Shown: positions 9,879-18,975, counted from the first letter of the stretch. The stretch: DNA of 64,000 nucleotides from an uncultured Psychroserpens sp. (GCF_947503375.1 NZ_CANNDQ010000001.1:434001-498000), one strand, 5' to 3'. Notes: generated by a model from the letters alone, not told the origin. Translations and numbers: made by a program.

Positions 9879-11714
9879 TTATACGTTTTCAACATCAAAA
9901 GGTTTTCCTAAATATACCAATTGCCAGCCTTCGCCAATAGAGTCTACCTCATCATTGTATGATGATATTATATGTAGTTCTCCTTCGTCATCTTTTAGAA
10001 ATATAGGGATGATTTCATCATCAGTTTTCGTAATCTCGATAAGGTTATTATAATGAGCCTTGTCTTCTATATCTATTTCTTGTATGGATGGGTGCTTTCG
10101 AGTCACATCAAGTAGTTTATTATAATCATCTGTGTTTGAAAACAAGCCCTCTTTAGGATTGTCTTCTGGGTTGTTCATTTCATTTTGAGTAACCAGTCTA
10201 AACGAGCCGTTTTCTCCAAACTGTTTACTAAACTTATTAATTGCATATTTATTAATATCAGAATTGCCAGTCATAGCCATAAGGTAACCTACATCATTGA
10301 GCTCTATATTGTCTGTAAGTGTTTCTGAATAAATATTAGTACTCAAAGCCTCTATACCTAAATCTTGCGCTTTTTTAATATTACTTTCGTTACTATCAAT
10401 AAGAACAACGTGTCGTCCATTAGATTCTAAATAATGCCCTAATAAACGAGATACTTTTGAGGCACCAACGATTAAAATACCATTAGATTTAGTTAAAAAC
10501 ACACCTACTAATTTTGCAAATAAACGTGCAGTGGTTGCATTGAGTAAAACCGTTCCAAGAACAATCATAAATACAAGTGGTGTTATATATTCAGCTCCTT
10601 CAACACCTTGTTTCATGAGTTTACTTCCGAAAAGAGAAGCAATTCCAGCTGCTACAATTCCTCTAGGTCCAACCCAACTTATAAATAGTTTTTCATTAAG
10701 TTTAAGTTTAGATCCTGAAGTACTTAAAAAAACAGCTAAGGGTCTTATGACAAAAACAACAATAGCAAACAACACTGCTGTTTTCCATGTGTAGAGTAAT
10801 AGCAAGTCTTCAATATTTATGTTAGCCGCTAAAAGAATAAAAAGAATAGAAATGAGGAGCACACTCAAAGATTCTTTGAAATAGAGTAGTTCTTTTATAT
10901 TTTGAAGTTTTCCGTTTCCTAAAACCATTCCCATGACCACAACAGCTAATAAACCCGATTCGTGAGCAAAAATCTCAGATTCGACAAACACTAGCAATAC
11001 GGTTGATAATGATACCACATTTAATAGATAGTGTGGAATTAGTTTTTTGTTAATTGCAAATGCTAAGGCATGAGCAAATGTGAATCCGAAAGTGGTTCCA
11101 AAGAGGATGATCTTTCCAAACTCTAACAATGCCGTTTTTGTAAACCCGCTGTCGCCTTCTACACTAATAAATTCAAATACTAAAACAGCAACTAGCGCAC
11201 CAATTGGGTCTATTAAAATACCTTCCCATTTAAGAACCGTAGAGATGTCTTTTTTTAGTGGAATGTTCCTCAAAATAGGAGTGATTACTGTTGGGCCAGT
11301 AACAATGATCAATCCTGCAAACAGAAACGACAAATCCCAACTTAGATTAAAAATAAAATGAGCAACGATTCCTGCCCCAAAAAAAGTAACTGCTGATCCA
11401 AGGGTAATTAATTTCGTAATTACTGGACCAACGTTTTTTATTTCAGAGCGCTTTAAGGTTAAACCGCCTTCAAATAAAATAATACTAATAGCTAACGACA
11501 CAAAGTAATATAAGCTTTCGCCAGGGAATAATCCTTTTTCTCCATTCCAAACAGGTTCTATCCATTTGGTTTTATCTTCAGATAAAAATTCTGCTGCTAT
11601 TGGACCAACTAATAATCCTATTAAAATTAGAGGCAGTATTGCTGGAATTTTAAATTTCCATGCAACCCATTGCGCTAATATTCCTAAAATAATTATTCCT
11701 GCTAATTCTAACAT
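9879..11714 (-). CDS. Cation:proton antiporter with C-terminal TrkA-N-like domain
   Basis: 611-residue inner-membrane protein. The N-terminal ~400 residues hold about a dozen membrane helices of the monovalent cation:proton antiporter superfamily, including the conserved ion-path segment WEGILIDPIGA and SWVGPRGIVAA. The C-terminal part starts with a Rossmann nucleotide-binding motif (GILIVGASKVSRLLG), a TrkA-N-like regulatory domain, and ends in a region resembling TrkA-C. It probably exports Na+ or K+ in exchange for H+ under nucleotide control. The start ATG is at the first helix. Immediately upstream, on the opposite strand, lies a decayed universal stress protein gene. Confidence 0.9.
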   Translation of the reverse strand: MLELAGIIILGILAQWVAWKFKIPAILPLILIGLLVGPIAAEFLSEDKTKWIEPVWNGEKGLFPGESLYYFVSLAISIILFEGGLTLKRSEIKNVGPVITKLITLGSAVTFFGAGIVAHFIFNLSWDLSFLFAGLIIVTGPTVITPILRNIPLKKDISTVLKWEGILIDPIGALVAVLVFEFISVEGDSGFTKTALLEFGKIILFGTTFGFTFAHALAFAINKKLIPHYLLNVVSLSTVLLVFVESEIFAHESGLLAVVVMGMVLGNGKLQNIKELLYFKESLSVLLISILFILLAANINIEDLLLLYTWKTAVLFAIVVFVIRPLAVFLSTSGSKLKLNEKLFISWVGPRGIVAAGIASLFGSKLMKQGVEGAEYITPLVFMIVLGTVLLNATTARLFAKLVGVFLTKSNGILIVGASKVSRLLGHYLESNGRHVVLIDSNESNIKKAQDLGIEALSTNIYSETLTDNIELNDVGYLMAMTGNSDINKYAINKFSKQFGENGSFRLVTQNEMNNPEDNPKEGLFSNTDDYNKLLDVTRKHPSIQEIDIEDKAHYNNLIEITKTDDEIIPIFLKDDEGELHIISSYNDEVDSIGEGWQLVYLGKPFDVENV

Positions 11715-11859
11715 AGATTTGTATTTATGGCTAAAGATAATTGAAACCTAACATTCTTCAAATAATTTTACAAAACATTGAAAAAGTCATATGAATTAAG
11801 TTCTTACAAAAATGCTGTCTTTCCAACTCAATCAAATTCTTTAATAGCGACTTTTTTTT

Positions 11860-12165
11860 TTGACAAACAAAATCTTTCACACCGTTGGCATTGGTATTGC
11901 TTTTTCTCCTAATTTAAAGGAAAATATCTAAGAAGCTTTGCGTTTAGATTTGCTTCTTGAAAGTAAATTGATATTAATTCATGTTGGAAAAAATTGCCTG
12001 AAAAAAAACGCATATTATTAAGGTTTTAAAACTTTTCATTACTGAAAAAATAGATTTTGAAATTGTTTCAAACTCGGCAACCTTGTCGATGTTATTTTAA
12101 CTGCTACCAAAGAAATCAAAGCGCTTTTTTGACTTTGGAAAGCGTTTAAAGCAAGTTATTTCTTA
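11860..12165 (+). pseudogene. Degraded universal stress protein (UspA-family) gene
   Basis: No intact reading frame exists here, but three frames in succession give UspA-like pieces. From 11869 the translation is KIFHTVGIGIAFSPNLKENI, then an in-frame TAA (11929-11931), then EALRLDLLLESKLILIHVGK, which corresponds to the first helix and second strand of Usp. After a +1 shift near 12020 comes KVLKLFITEKIDFEIVSNS. After another shift at 12076 comes GNLVDVILTATKEIKAL, matching the Usp strand-helix before the nucleotide-binding loop. Two stops and two shifts make it a pseudogene. The start codon has probably been lost (TTG at 11860). The family call rests on pattern matching by eye. Confidence 0.55.
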
Positions 12166-12217
12166 ATAAACTGCTAAAAGGCATCTACCTAACAGTCCTA
12201 TTTATTATTTTGCACTT

Positions 12218-13078
12218 ATGAATTTATATCCTGTAAACGCTGGAAATTTTAAGCTTGATGGAGGCGCTATGTTTGGTGTGGTACCAAAATCGTTATGGAC
12301 AAGAACGAATCCTGCAGATGCTAATAATATGATAGATATTGCTGCACGTTGTTTATTGATCGAAAACGGAAATCGCCTTATTTTGATTGATACAGGAATG
12401 GGTGATAAACAAAGCGAGAAATTTTTTGGCTACTATTACCTATGGGGAGATGATACCATTGACAAATCGCTGAAAACTCATGGGTTTCATCGTGATGATA
12501 TTACAGATGTATTTATGACACATCTACATTTTGATCATTGTGGTGGCAGTATTCAATGGAATAAAGACCGAACTGGTTATGAGTCTGCTTTTAAAAATGC
12601 TCAGTTTTGGAGTAACAAAGAACACTGGAAGTGGGCAACACAACCCAACAACAGAGAAAAAGCATCTTTTCTTAAAGAGAATATCTTGCCTATGGAGGAA
12701 AGTGGGCGATTAAAATTCACATCACTTCCGCAAAATGATATTTTAAAAAATTCGGCATTGGGTTTCGATATCTTTTTTGCTAATGGTCATACCGAAAAGC
12801 AAATGATTCCTATGATTCATTATAAAGGTAAAACTATTTGTTTTATGGCAGATTTATTACCTACTGCTGGACATTTGCCGATTCCTTTTGTAATGGGTTA
12901 CGATACGCGTCCACTGCTTACCTTAGATGAAAAAGAAAAATTCTTGAACCTAGCTGCAGATAATAATTTCTATCTGTTTTTAGAACATGATGCGCACAAC
13001 CAAATCATCACCGTACAACATACAGAAAAAGGAGTGCGCCTCAAAGACATTTATACTACAAACGCTATTTTTAATTAA
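12218..13078 (+). CDS. MBL-fold metallohydrolase
   Basis: 286-residue cytosolic metallo-beta-lactamase-fold enzyme. The zinc motif HLHFDH lies at residues 102-107, with further metal ligands likely in ANGHTEKQM, MADLLPTAGH and LEHDAHN. The N-terminal half carries the usual strand IDTGMG. The arrangement resembles the lactonase-like (AttM/AiiA-type) hydrolases, but the substrate is unknown. A lipoprotein subtilase begins 9 bp downstream, so the two are probably cotranscribed. Confidence 0.88.
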   Translation: MNLYPVNAGNFKLDGGAMFGVVPKSLWTRTNPADANNMIDIAARCLLIENGNRLILIDTGMGDKQSEKFFGYYYLWGDDTIDKSLKTHGFHRDDITDVFMTHLHFDHCGGSIQWNKDRTGYESAFKNAQFWSNKEHWKWATQPNNREKASFLKENILPMEESGRLKFTSLPQNDILKNSALGFDIFFANGHTEKQMIPMIHYKGKTICFMADLLPTAGHLPIPFVMGYDTRPLLTLDEKEKFLNLAADNNFYLFLEHDAHNQIITVQHTEKGVRLKDIYTTNAIFN

Positions 13079-13087
13079 CAAATTTCT

Positions 13088-14701
13088 ATGACTTATTTTA
13101 TAAAATCCTTTGTTTATACATTATGCTTATCGGTCTTTCTTTATGGATGCGGAGGCACTTCTAGCCTTATTTCAACACCAATAGAAAACATTGACTCTTC
13201 ACCTTTGAAAATTTCAGAATTAACAGAAGATGAATTACAAAAATGGCAGCATTTAGATCTTGTAAATGACACCGTCCCTGGAATGGCAGTTGAAAAAGCG
13301 TATAACGAATTTATAAAAAACAAAAAAGGTAAAACAACAATTGTAGCGGTTATTGACTCGGCTACAGATATAGACCATGAAGACCTTGATGATGTCTTGT
13401 GGACTAACGAAGACGAAATTCCTAATAATGGAAAAGATGATGACAATAATGGTTACGTTGACGATATTCATGGTTGGAATTTTATTGGCGACACCTATTA
13501 TGAGCAGCTTGAGTATGTAAGATTACTCGCTTCTGGCGATACTAGCGATCCTAGATATACTGAAGCTGAGGCTATATACAATAGGGAGTACCAAAAATAT
13601 TCTGGGCTTAAAGCTCAGTCTAATCAAATATTACAACAAGTAGTCACTGCAAATGATGCAGTTTCAAAACACTTGAATAAAGAGAATTATACCAAAGAAG
13701 AGGTCTTTGCTATCAAAACAGAAGATCAATCTTTGCAGCAATCTGTAGCCATAGTTAAAAATATTTATGGTTTAGGTTTTGAGTCTGTAGCAGCTATAGA
13801 AAAGGTTATTAGAAAAGACTTGGTTAACATCAATAATCGACTAAATTATCACTTGAATAAAAATTTCAAAGGACGAAAAACAAATGACGACCCAAATGAT
13901 ATTACAGATGTTGGTTATGGTAATAATAACCCTAGACCAACGGTTAAGACTGAAAGTCATGGTACACATGTAAGTGGTATTATAGTGGCCGAACGCAATA
14001 ATAATAAAGGCATAAAAGGCATCGCTAATAATGTGAGGCTCATGGCTATTCGTAGTACACCTAATGGTGATGAATATGATAAAGATGTGGCTCTAGCGAT
14101 ACGTTATGCTGCAGATAATGGTGCTAAGGTCATCAACATGAGCTTTGGTAAATCGTTCTCACCACATAGCAATTGGGTAAACGATGCTATTGTATATGCT
14201 GCAACAAAAGATGTTCTTATAGTACACGGCTCAGGAAATGATGGTCATAATATTGACAAAAACAAAAACTTTCCAAATGACGCTTTAGGTACTAGTCCAG
14301 AAATAGCTGATAACTTTATTACTGTTGGTGCATTAGAACCTGAGTATGGCTCACGAATGGTTGCAGATTACTCAAACTATGGGAAAATAAATGTTGATGT
14401 GTTTGCTCCTGGCTCTAGTGTGTATTCGTCAACACCTGAAAATGAATATCAATCTAAAGATGGTACCTCAATGGCTGCTCCAAATGTAACTGGTGTAGCT
14501 GCTTTAATTAGATCACAATATCCAAACTTAACTGCGCCTCAAGTCAAACAAATTTTAATGGACTCGGGTTTACCAATTAAAGCTAAGGTTATTGTTGGCG
14601 ACAGTCGAGAGGCAAAAAGCCTATCTGAAATTTCAACCTCTGGAAAAATTGTTAATGCCTATAATGCTTTGATCATGGCGTCGCAATTGGCGAATCAATA
14701 A
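13088..14701 (+). CDS. Subtilisin-like (S8) serine protease, lipoprotein, with a large insert
   Basis: 537 residues. The leader ends in the lipobox LYGC, so the protein is probably anchored in a membrane facing the periplasm or outside. The catalytic triad is visible: Asp90 (VIDSATD), His291 (ESHGTHVSG), Ser461 (GTSMAAPN); the oxyanion Asn is in HGSGNDG. About 200 residues separate Asp and His, far more than in subtilisin; this charged insert (about 100-285) has no recognisable domain. It is followed 25 bp later by a secreted M1 aminopeptidase, suggesting a proteolytic gene group. Confidence 0.92.
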   Translation: MTYFIKSFVYTLCLSVFLYGCGGTSSLISTPIENIDSSPLKISELTEDELQKWQHLDLVNDTVPGMAVEKAYNEFIKNKKGKTTIVAVIDSATDIDHEDLDDVLWTNEDEIPNNGKDDDNNGYVDDIHGWNFIGDTYYEQLEYVRLLASGDTSDPRYTEAEAIYNREYQKYSGLKAQSNQILQQVVTANDAVSKHLNKENYTKEEVFAIKTEDQSLQQSVAIVKNIYGLGFESVAAIEKVIRKDLVNINNRLNYHLNKNFKGRKTNDDPNDITDVGYGNNNPRPTVKTESHGTHVSGIIVAERNNNKGIKGIANNVRLMAIRSTPNGDEYDKDVALAIRYAADNGAKVINMSFGKSFSPHSNWVNDAIVYAATKDVLIVHGSGNDGHNIDKNKNFPNDALGTSPEIADNFITVGALEPEYGSRMVADYSNYGKINVDVFAPGSSVYSSTPENEYQSKDGTSMAAPNVTGVAALIRSQYPNLTAPQVKQILMDSGLPIKAKVIVGDSREAKSLSEISTSGKIVNAYNALIMASQLANQ

Positions 14702-14726
14702 TAAAACTATTTAAAAACACCTACTT

Positions 14727-16601
14727 ATGCGATTACTTATCACTTTTATACTGTTAGCTGGAACAGCTTTTTTTTTAAGTGAGATTAATGCACAAGTTCC
14801 AAAAATGGTCTATAAAACAGCTACTTATTGGCAACAACAAGCAAATTATATCATGCATATTACTATGGATGTAGAGACTTATCAATACAAAGGAGAACAG
14901 CGTATTGAGTATACAAATAACTCTCCTGATGTGCTCCATAAAGTCTTCTATCATTTGTATTTCAATGCCTTTCAGCCAGGAAGTGAAATGGATGCTAGAG
15001 TGCAAGCTATTGCAGATCCAGATCGACGAATGGCACCAAATATTGGCACCAAAGAAAAGCCTGTATATGAAAGCAGAATAGCCAAATTACAGCCTAATGA
15101 AATGGGTTATATAAAGGTGCTATCTTTAAAACAAAATGGCAAAAAACTCAAATACGATGTTGTTGGCACTGTGCTTGAAGTTACCCTGAGGCAACCTATT
15201 CAGCCAGGAGAGCGTGTGATATTTGATATGGAATTTGATGGCCAAGTGCCAATACAAATTCGTCGTTCTGGACGCAATAATAATGAAGGTGTTGCTTTGT
15301 CTATGGCACAATGGTATCCTAAATTGGCAGAATATGATACCGAAGGTTGGCATGCAGACGCTTACATCGCTCGAGAATTTTATGGTGTTTGGGGCAATTA
15401 TGATGTGAAGATTACCATTGATAAAGACTATGTTATTGGTGGTACTGGTTATTTACAAAACCCTAATGAAATTGGTCATGGCTACGAAACATCTGTTGTT
15501 ACGCCTCCAAAAGGCGATGTGCTCACTTGGCATTTTGTAGCACCTAATGTTCATGATTTCACTTGGGCTGCCGATCCAGATTATAACCACGATACACTTC
15601 AGGTAGAAAATGGTCCTACACTACATTTCTTATACAAGAACACCATGTCTCCAGACAAATTACTCAACTGGAAACAACTGCAACCAAAAGCTGCAGAACT
15701 CATGACCTATTATAGTGATCTGGTTGGCAAATATCCTTACGAACAGTACTCGATCATACAAGGTGGTGATGGTGGCATGGAATATGGCATGTGTACATTG
15801 ATCTCTGGAGAAGGCAAGCTAGAAGGTATGTTCAGATCGACCGTATCTCATGAAATGGCTCATACATGGTTTCAATTTTTATTAGCAACTAACGAAGCCA
15901 AGCACGAGTGGATGGACGAAGGGTTTGCGACCTATATTGAATATAAAGCAATGGATGCCTTTTATAACGAGAATAAACCAAATCCCTGGGAAAAGTCGTA
16001 TGCTTATTACAAATACATTGCCAATTCTGGCGCAGAGCAACCACAAACCACTTATGCAGATAAGTACATAGTAAACCAATTGTACTCTATAGCCTCATAT
16101 TATAAAGGCTGTGTATTTTTAGCACAATTAGGCTATGTTATTGGTGAAGACAACCTAGAACAAACTTTAAAGACCTATTACAAAAAATGGGCTTTCAAGC
16201 ACCCAAAACCTATAGATTTTATTAGAGTAGCCGAAACTGTTTCTGGTTTGGAACTCGATTGGTATTTGGTAGATTTTACACAAACAACAAATACTATAGA
16301 TTATGCTGTAAAAGCTGTTAGCAATAAAAAAGTAACCTTAGAACGCATAGGTTTAATGCCAATGCCAATAGACCTTACAGTAACGTATAATGACGGTAGT
16401 ACTGAAGATTTTTACATTCCACTACGTGAAATGCGTGGCGAAAAGCTAACCTCGGCAACTTTACTCGAAGATTGGGCTTGGGCCTATCCTACCTATAGTT
16501 TTGAAACCAAAAAAAGAGTTTCTTCAGTAACGATCGATCCCTCTGGTTTAATGGCAGATGTCAATGCTGAGAATGATAGATTTCCTATTGTTCAACAATA
16601 A
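14727..16601 (+). CDS. M1 family (gluzincin) aminopeptidase, secreted
   Basis: 624 residues with a signal peptide ending in NAQ. The N-terminal beta-saddle domain (residues ~30-250) is followed by the thermolysin-like catalytic domain: GGMEYGM substrate motif near 349, zinc site HEMAHTW near 374, and the distal Glu in EWMDEGFA about 20 residues later. It is a zinc aminopeptidase that trims N-terminal residues from peptides in the periplasm or outside. It is probably in an operon with the subtilase. It converges with the accessory island, whose last gene ends 13 bp further on. Confidence 0.93.
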   Translation: MRLLITFILLAGTAFFLSEINAQVPKMVYKTATYWQQQANYIMHITMDVETYQYKGEQRIEYTNNSPDVLHKVFYHLYFNAFQPGSEMDARVQAIADPDRRMAPNIGTKEKPVYESRIAKLQPNEMGYIKVLSLKQNGKKLKYDVVGTVLEVTLRQPIQPGERVIFDMEFDGQVPIQIRRSGRNNNEGVALSMAQWYPKLAEYDTEGWHADAYIAREFYGVWGNYDVKITIDKDYVIGGTGYLQNPNEIGHGYETSVVTPPKGDVLTWHFVAPNVHDFTWAADPDYNHDTLQVENGPTLHFLYKNTMSPDKLLNWKQLQPKAAELMTYYSDLVGKYPYEQYSIIQGGDGGMEYGMCTLISGEGKLEGMFRSTVSHEMAHTWFQFLLATNEAKHEWMDEGFATYIEYKAMDAFYNENKPNPWEKSYAYYKYIANSGAEQPQTTYADKYIVNQLYSIASYYKGCVFLAQLGYVIGEDNLEQTLKTYYKKWAFKHPKPIDFIRVAETVSGLELDWYLVDFTQTTNTIDYAVKAVSNKKVTLERIGLMPMPIDLTVTYNDGSTEDFYIPLREMRGEKLTSATLLEDWAWAYPTYSFETKKRVSSVTIDPSGLMADVNAENDRFPIVQQ

Positions 16602-16614
16602 AACAAGATCCTTT

Positions 16615-17223
16615 CTAATTGAATAATCTTACACCAACTCCAATATTGTGCGTGACTTGATTAATTGGATCGTGATTAATCCGATAACTCACAAACCATT
16701 TTCCTTTTCGGTTATATTGCAATCCTAAGCTTAGGTTGTCAAACTGATTTGCATTACCGCCAACTTCAGAAAAAAGGTATACACCACCTCTGTAAGTTTT
16801 AGGATACTCAATGGTTTTGATTTCTGTAATTTCTCGAGGTACTTTTAATTGGTATGAGATCTTGCTGTCTAAAAGATTGCCTTCTACTAAGGCATAGCTA
16901 AAGATATCAATGTCGTCACTGCGAAGCGTATCTTTGTAAGCCTTTGCTTCTATTAAAGCTGAAGAATCTTTGATTTTTGTGCGATCTTCAAAAACAGTCT
17001 GCACCTCATCTTTGTTTACGTATACGGTTTTATATTGAAGGGTTTGTATTCTGAATGTATCAATCTTGGTTTGCCAAACCGTATCTCTTACAATGGTAAC
17101 TTTGGGCAACTCTTGAGTTGTTATTGGTGTATTGCTACATTGCTTGACCAATACATAACATAGAATTGCAACAAGCATAAAAACGAGTGTGATATTGTAT
17201 TTAGGTAGTGTTACTATTTTCAT
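16615..17223 (-). CDS. Spanin/Rz-like membrane protein of the lysis cassette (tentative)
   Basis: 202 residues, with an N-terminal membrane anchor (LVFMLVAILCYVLV), a polar region (~45-105) and a strand-rich C-terminus (GGVYLFSEVGGN, LSLGLQYNRKGKWFVSYRI). Its place right after endolysin and holin, with one N-terminal anchor and a long periplasmic part, is what a spanin (a link between inner and outer membranes in the last lysis step) would look like. The barrel-like C-terminus is unusual for classical Rz. It resembles proteins seen beside holins in Bacteroidota prophages. The function is inferred mainly from position. Confidence 0.45.
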   Translation of the reverse strand: MKIVTLPKYNITLVFMLVAILCYVLVKQCSNTPITTQELPKVTIVRDTVWQTKIDTFRIQTLQYKTVYVNKDEVQTVFEDRTKIKDSSALIEAKAYKDTLRSDDIDIFSYALVEGNLLDSKISYQLKVPREITEIKTIEYPKTYRGGVYLFSEVGGNANQFDNLSLGLQYNRKGKWFVSYRINHDPINQVTHNIGVGVRLFN

Positions 17224-17255
17224 AATGGTATCTTTTAAATGGAATTTTTAATAAA

Positions 17256-17316
17256 AAAAGCCTCTATTCTTGGTCTGTTTCGCTTCCTGAAACTAGACCA
17301 AGAATGTCATCGGCTT
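17256..17316 (-). terminator. Very strong hairpin terminator inside the lysis cassette
   Basis: Arms ATTCTTGGTCT (17266-17276) and AGACCAAGAAT (17295-17305) are extended inward by GTTTC/GAAAC with one bulge, and outward by AAGCC (17258-17262) with GGCTT (17312-17316). On the minus strand it ends in GGCTTTTTTTATT. It sits between the holin stop and the spanin-like start. Confidence 0.85.
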
Positions 17317-17319
17317 AAC

Positions 17320-17766
17320 CTATTTTGAATTACTTTTACCTCCTTTTTGTTCTTTAGGGGCATCGTCTTCTGTAAGAGTTTCTATGGTTTCTTTTAAAGG
17401 TGTGAGCTTGATAAGGTTCACTAGAGCTTTAAATGGGTTTTTACCATAAATCACATTGTAGTTCTCTAGTATGGATTTAATCTCTGTAATTGCGATAAAT
17501 CCAGCAATGATCTTTAAAAAAGGCACTTCGTTAACAATGTGTTCTTCAAGAAAGAATGCTGCTAGAATGACCAGATTATAGATAAAGAACTTTGAAATGG
17601 TATGACCAATTCTCGAACTACGAATGGTAACATGATTTTTAAATGACGCATACGCACCAGTTATAAAATCGACAATGATCAAAAAGATCATCGTTACAAT
17701 AACTGCATTTACAGGAGACAGAAGCGCAAGTAACCAAAACACGAATTTGATTGCTTTTTCCATCAT
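17320..17766 (-). CDS. Phage-type holin
   Basis: 148 residues; inner-membrane hole-former that lets endolysin reach the peptidoglycan. Hydrophobic segments (FVFWLLALLSPVNAVIVTMIFLI, FFIYNLVILAAFFLEEHI, FLKIIAGFIAITEIKSILEN) and the VDFITGAYAS / ITEIKSILEN motifs match the phage holin 4 / TcdE-like family, whose members also release large clostridial toxins. The C-terminus is charged and ends KEQKGGKSNSK. It lies 18 bp after the endolysin gene. Confidence 0.82.
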   Translation of the reverse strand: MMEKAIKFVFWLLALLSPVNAVIVTMIFLIIVDFITGAYASFKNHVTIRSSRIGHTISKFFIYNLVILAAFFLEEHIVNEVPFLKIIAGFIAITEIKSILENYNVIYGKNPFKALVNLIKLTPLKETIETLTEDDAPKEQKGGKSNSK

Positions 17767-17784
17767 AATTGTTTGTTTATATGG

Positions 17785-18213
17785 TTACTCAATATGTGCT
17801 AGTTGTCTGTAATCTAGCACGCGATGTTTTGGGTATGCTTTAATGCATACCATGTTTCGCTGATTGCCTCCAAGTACATACACATAGTTTTTTGTGGCTT
17901 TAATGAAAAAACCAACATGCCCTTTCCAGCTTTTAGGAGATTCGCGCCAAAACACGACAATATCTCCTACTTTTGGATTGTGTGTTGATGTACCAACACG
18001 CAACCAACTTCTTGCGGTGAGTTCGCTAGAGTATTCGTATCCAGAGGTTTTGGCAACCCAATTGGCATACGCGCTACACCAAGCCGTTTCATCTTTGAGC
18101 TTTGAGCCATCAAAGCCCATTTCATTAAAGTATTTTAAAATTCTAAGGTTGTCTTTGGAGCCAACAATTTCCTTAACGCCATATTCTGATAGCGCTTTAA
18201 CTATTATTTTCAT
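17785..18213 (-). CDS. Endolysin-like cysteine peptidase/amidase (TIGR02594/CHAP-like)
   Basis: 142 residues with no signal peptide. The NlpC/P60-CHAP type fold is suggested by Cys46 in TAWCSAYANW, His99 in KGHVGFF and a polar residue in GGNQ (about 117), the expected catalytic triad order. VGDIVVFWR is typical of the TIGR02594 family found in phage endolysins. It cuts peptidoglycan cross-links or stem peptides once the holin has opened the membrane. It is the first gene after the leftward promoter at 18374-18405. Confidence 0.8.
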   Translation of the reverse strand: MKIIVKALSEYGVKEIVGSKDNLRILKYFNEMGFDGSKLKDETAWCSAYANWVAKTSGYEYSSELTARSWLRVGTSTHNPKVGDIVVFWRESPKSWKGHVGFFIKATKNYVYVLGGNQRNMVCIKAYPKHRVLDYRQLAHIE

Positions 18214-18249
18214 ACATATGTTTGATTTTTAATTTAAGCAGACCAAACT

Positions 18250-18309
18250 CTAACCAAAGATTGCTTTAGGTGTTGTTATTTCTTAACCAGAATAGGATTA
18301 ATCTAGGTT
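18250..18309 (-). promoter_or_regulatory. Conserved leader element, copy A (before the endolysin)
   Basis: About 60 bp nearly repeated at 22088-22145. On the minus strand it contains TTAAtCC-TATTCT-GGTTAA and CTAAAG-CAAT-CTTTGGTTAG. Both are inverted repeats whose arms are conserved between the copies, while most differences fall in loops. It lies 37 bp before the endolysin start, downstream of the promoter at 18374-18405, so it would be transcribed. It could be an RNA structure or a protein-binding site. Confidence 0.6.
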
Positions 18310-18373
18310 TTATGAGTTTCTACTTAACACGAATTGTTAGTGTCTAACGTAAACATTGTTAGAAAAGCGAATA

Positions 18374-18405
18374 CAAATATAAGCATATTACATAATTAAT
18401 GCAAA
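18374..18405 (-). promoter_or_regulatory. Leftward promoter of the lysis genes
   Basis: On the minus strand a -33 TTTG (18405-18402), a 20-bp spacer and a perfect -7 TATATTTG (18381-18374). This is the same architecture as the promoter at 27690-27721. The next gene downstream is the endolysin at 18213. Confidence 0.65.
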
Positions 18406-18440
18406 CATTTTACAAATTAAATATGTTAAATTTTGTAATT
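18404..18440. promoter_or_regulatory. Putative repressor operator at the lysis promoter
   Basis: Half-sites TTTTACAAA (18408-18416) and TTTGTAA (18432-18438) face each other. The 19 bp AACATTTTACAAATTAAAT (18404-18422) are identical to 27699-27717 beside the repressor gene. The operator abuts the -33 box of the lysis promoter. Confidence 0.55.
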
Positions 18441-18445
18441 TGTTA

Positions 18446-18949
18446 TTATGTGATTTTAGTGAGTTTGTCTAAGGTTTTAAAAAGTGTTGGGTGCCTATGC
18501 TTGCCATGCATAGATTTAATAAAATAAGCCGCTGTATCTAGATCGATTCCTATCGCAGAAATATGTAATGGGTTTTGGCTTGTGCCACGATAAACTTCTT
18601 TGACGGTTGCCTTATTAGCATGAAACGCACGTTTGGCCACACCAATAATAGGTACTTTTTTATCTAAAGTCTCGTAAAGGTGCCCACCTAAGCCATAGTT
18701 TTGATCGTTGTCTATATAAACATGACCATCTACTATAATTGCATTAATAATGCTTAAATCTACTTTAGAAATGGTTTTTAATAAGCATGGAAGTTCACGC
18801 TTATAAAACTGACCTGGCTCATAAGCCGCAACCTCATTAATAATATCAATAAAAGTCTCTTGAGCCACCTCATCACCTTTATTTAAAAAGTTTAGACCTA
18901 CGCTTTTAGCGTAGTTGGTTTTGTAGTGAACATCTAAGGCTAGAAACAT
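18446..18949 (-). CDS. nfi: Endonuclease V (deoxyinosine endonuclease), short form
   Basis: Repair nuclease that nicks one base 3' of deoxyinosine. The 167 residues carry the acidic metal site in order: Asp6 (ALDVHY), Glu52 (FYKRELP) and Asp74 (IIVDGHVYID), followed by GLGGHLY and IGVAKRAF, which are characteristic of the family. It is about 50 residues shorter than the E. coli enzyme, missing the N-terminal region. The coding strand matches the island, but a terminator just upstream suggests its own promoter (a near-consensus TAATTTAG overlaps that region). It may be cargo or a resident gene between the toxin and lysis parts. Confidence 0.8.
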   Translation of the reverse strand: MFLALDVHYKTNYAKSVGLNFLNKGDEVAQETFIDIINEVAAYEPGQFYKRELPCLLKTISKVDLSIINAIIVDGHVYIDNDQNYGLGGHLYETLDKKVPIIGVAKRAFHANKATVKEVYRGTSQNPLHISAIGIDLDTAAYFIKSMHGKHRHPTLFKTLDKLTKIT

Positions 18950-18975
18950 TGTTTTGTTTTGGAGTTCTAAATTAC

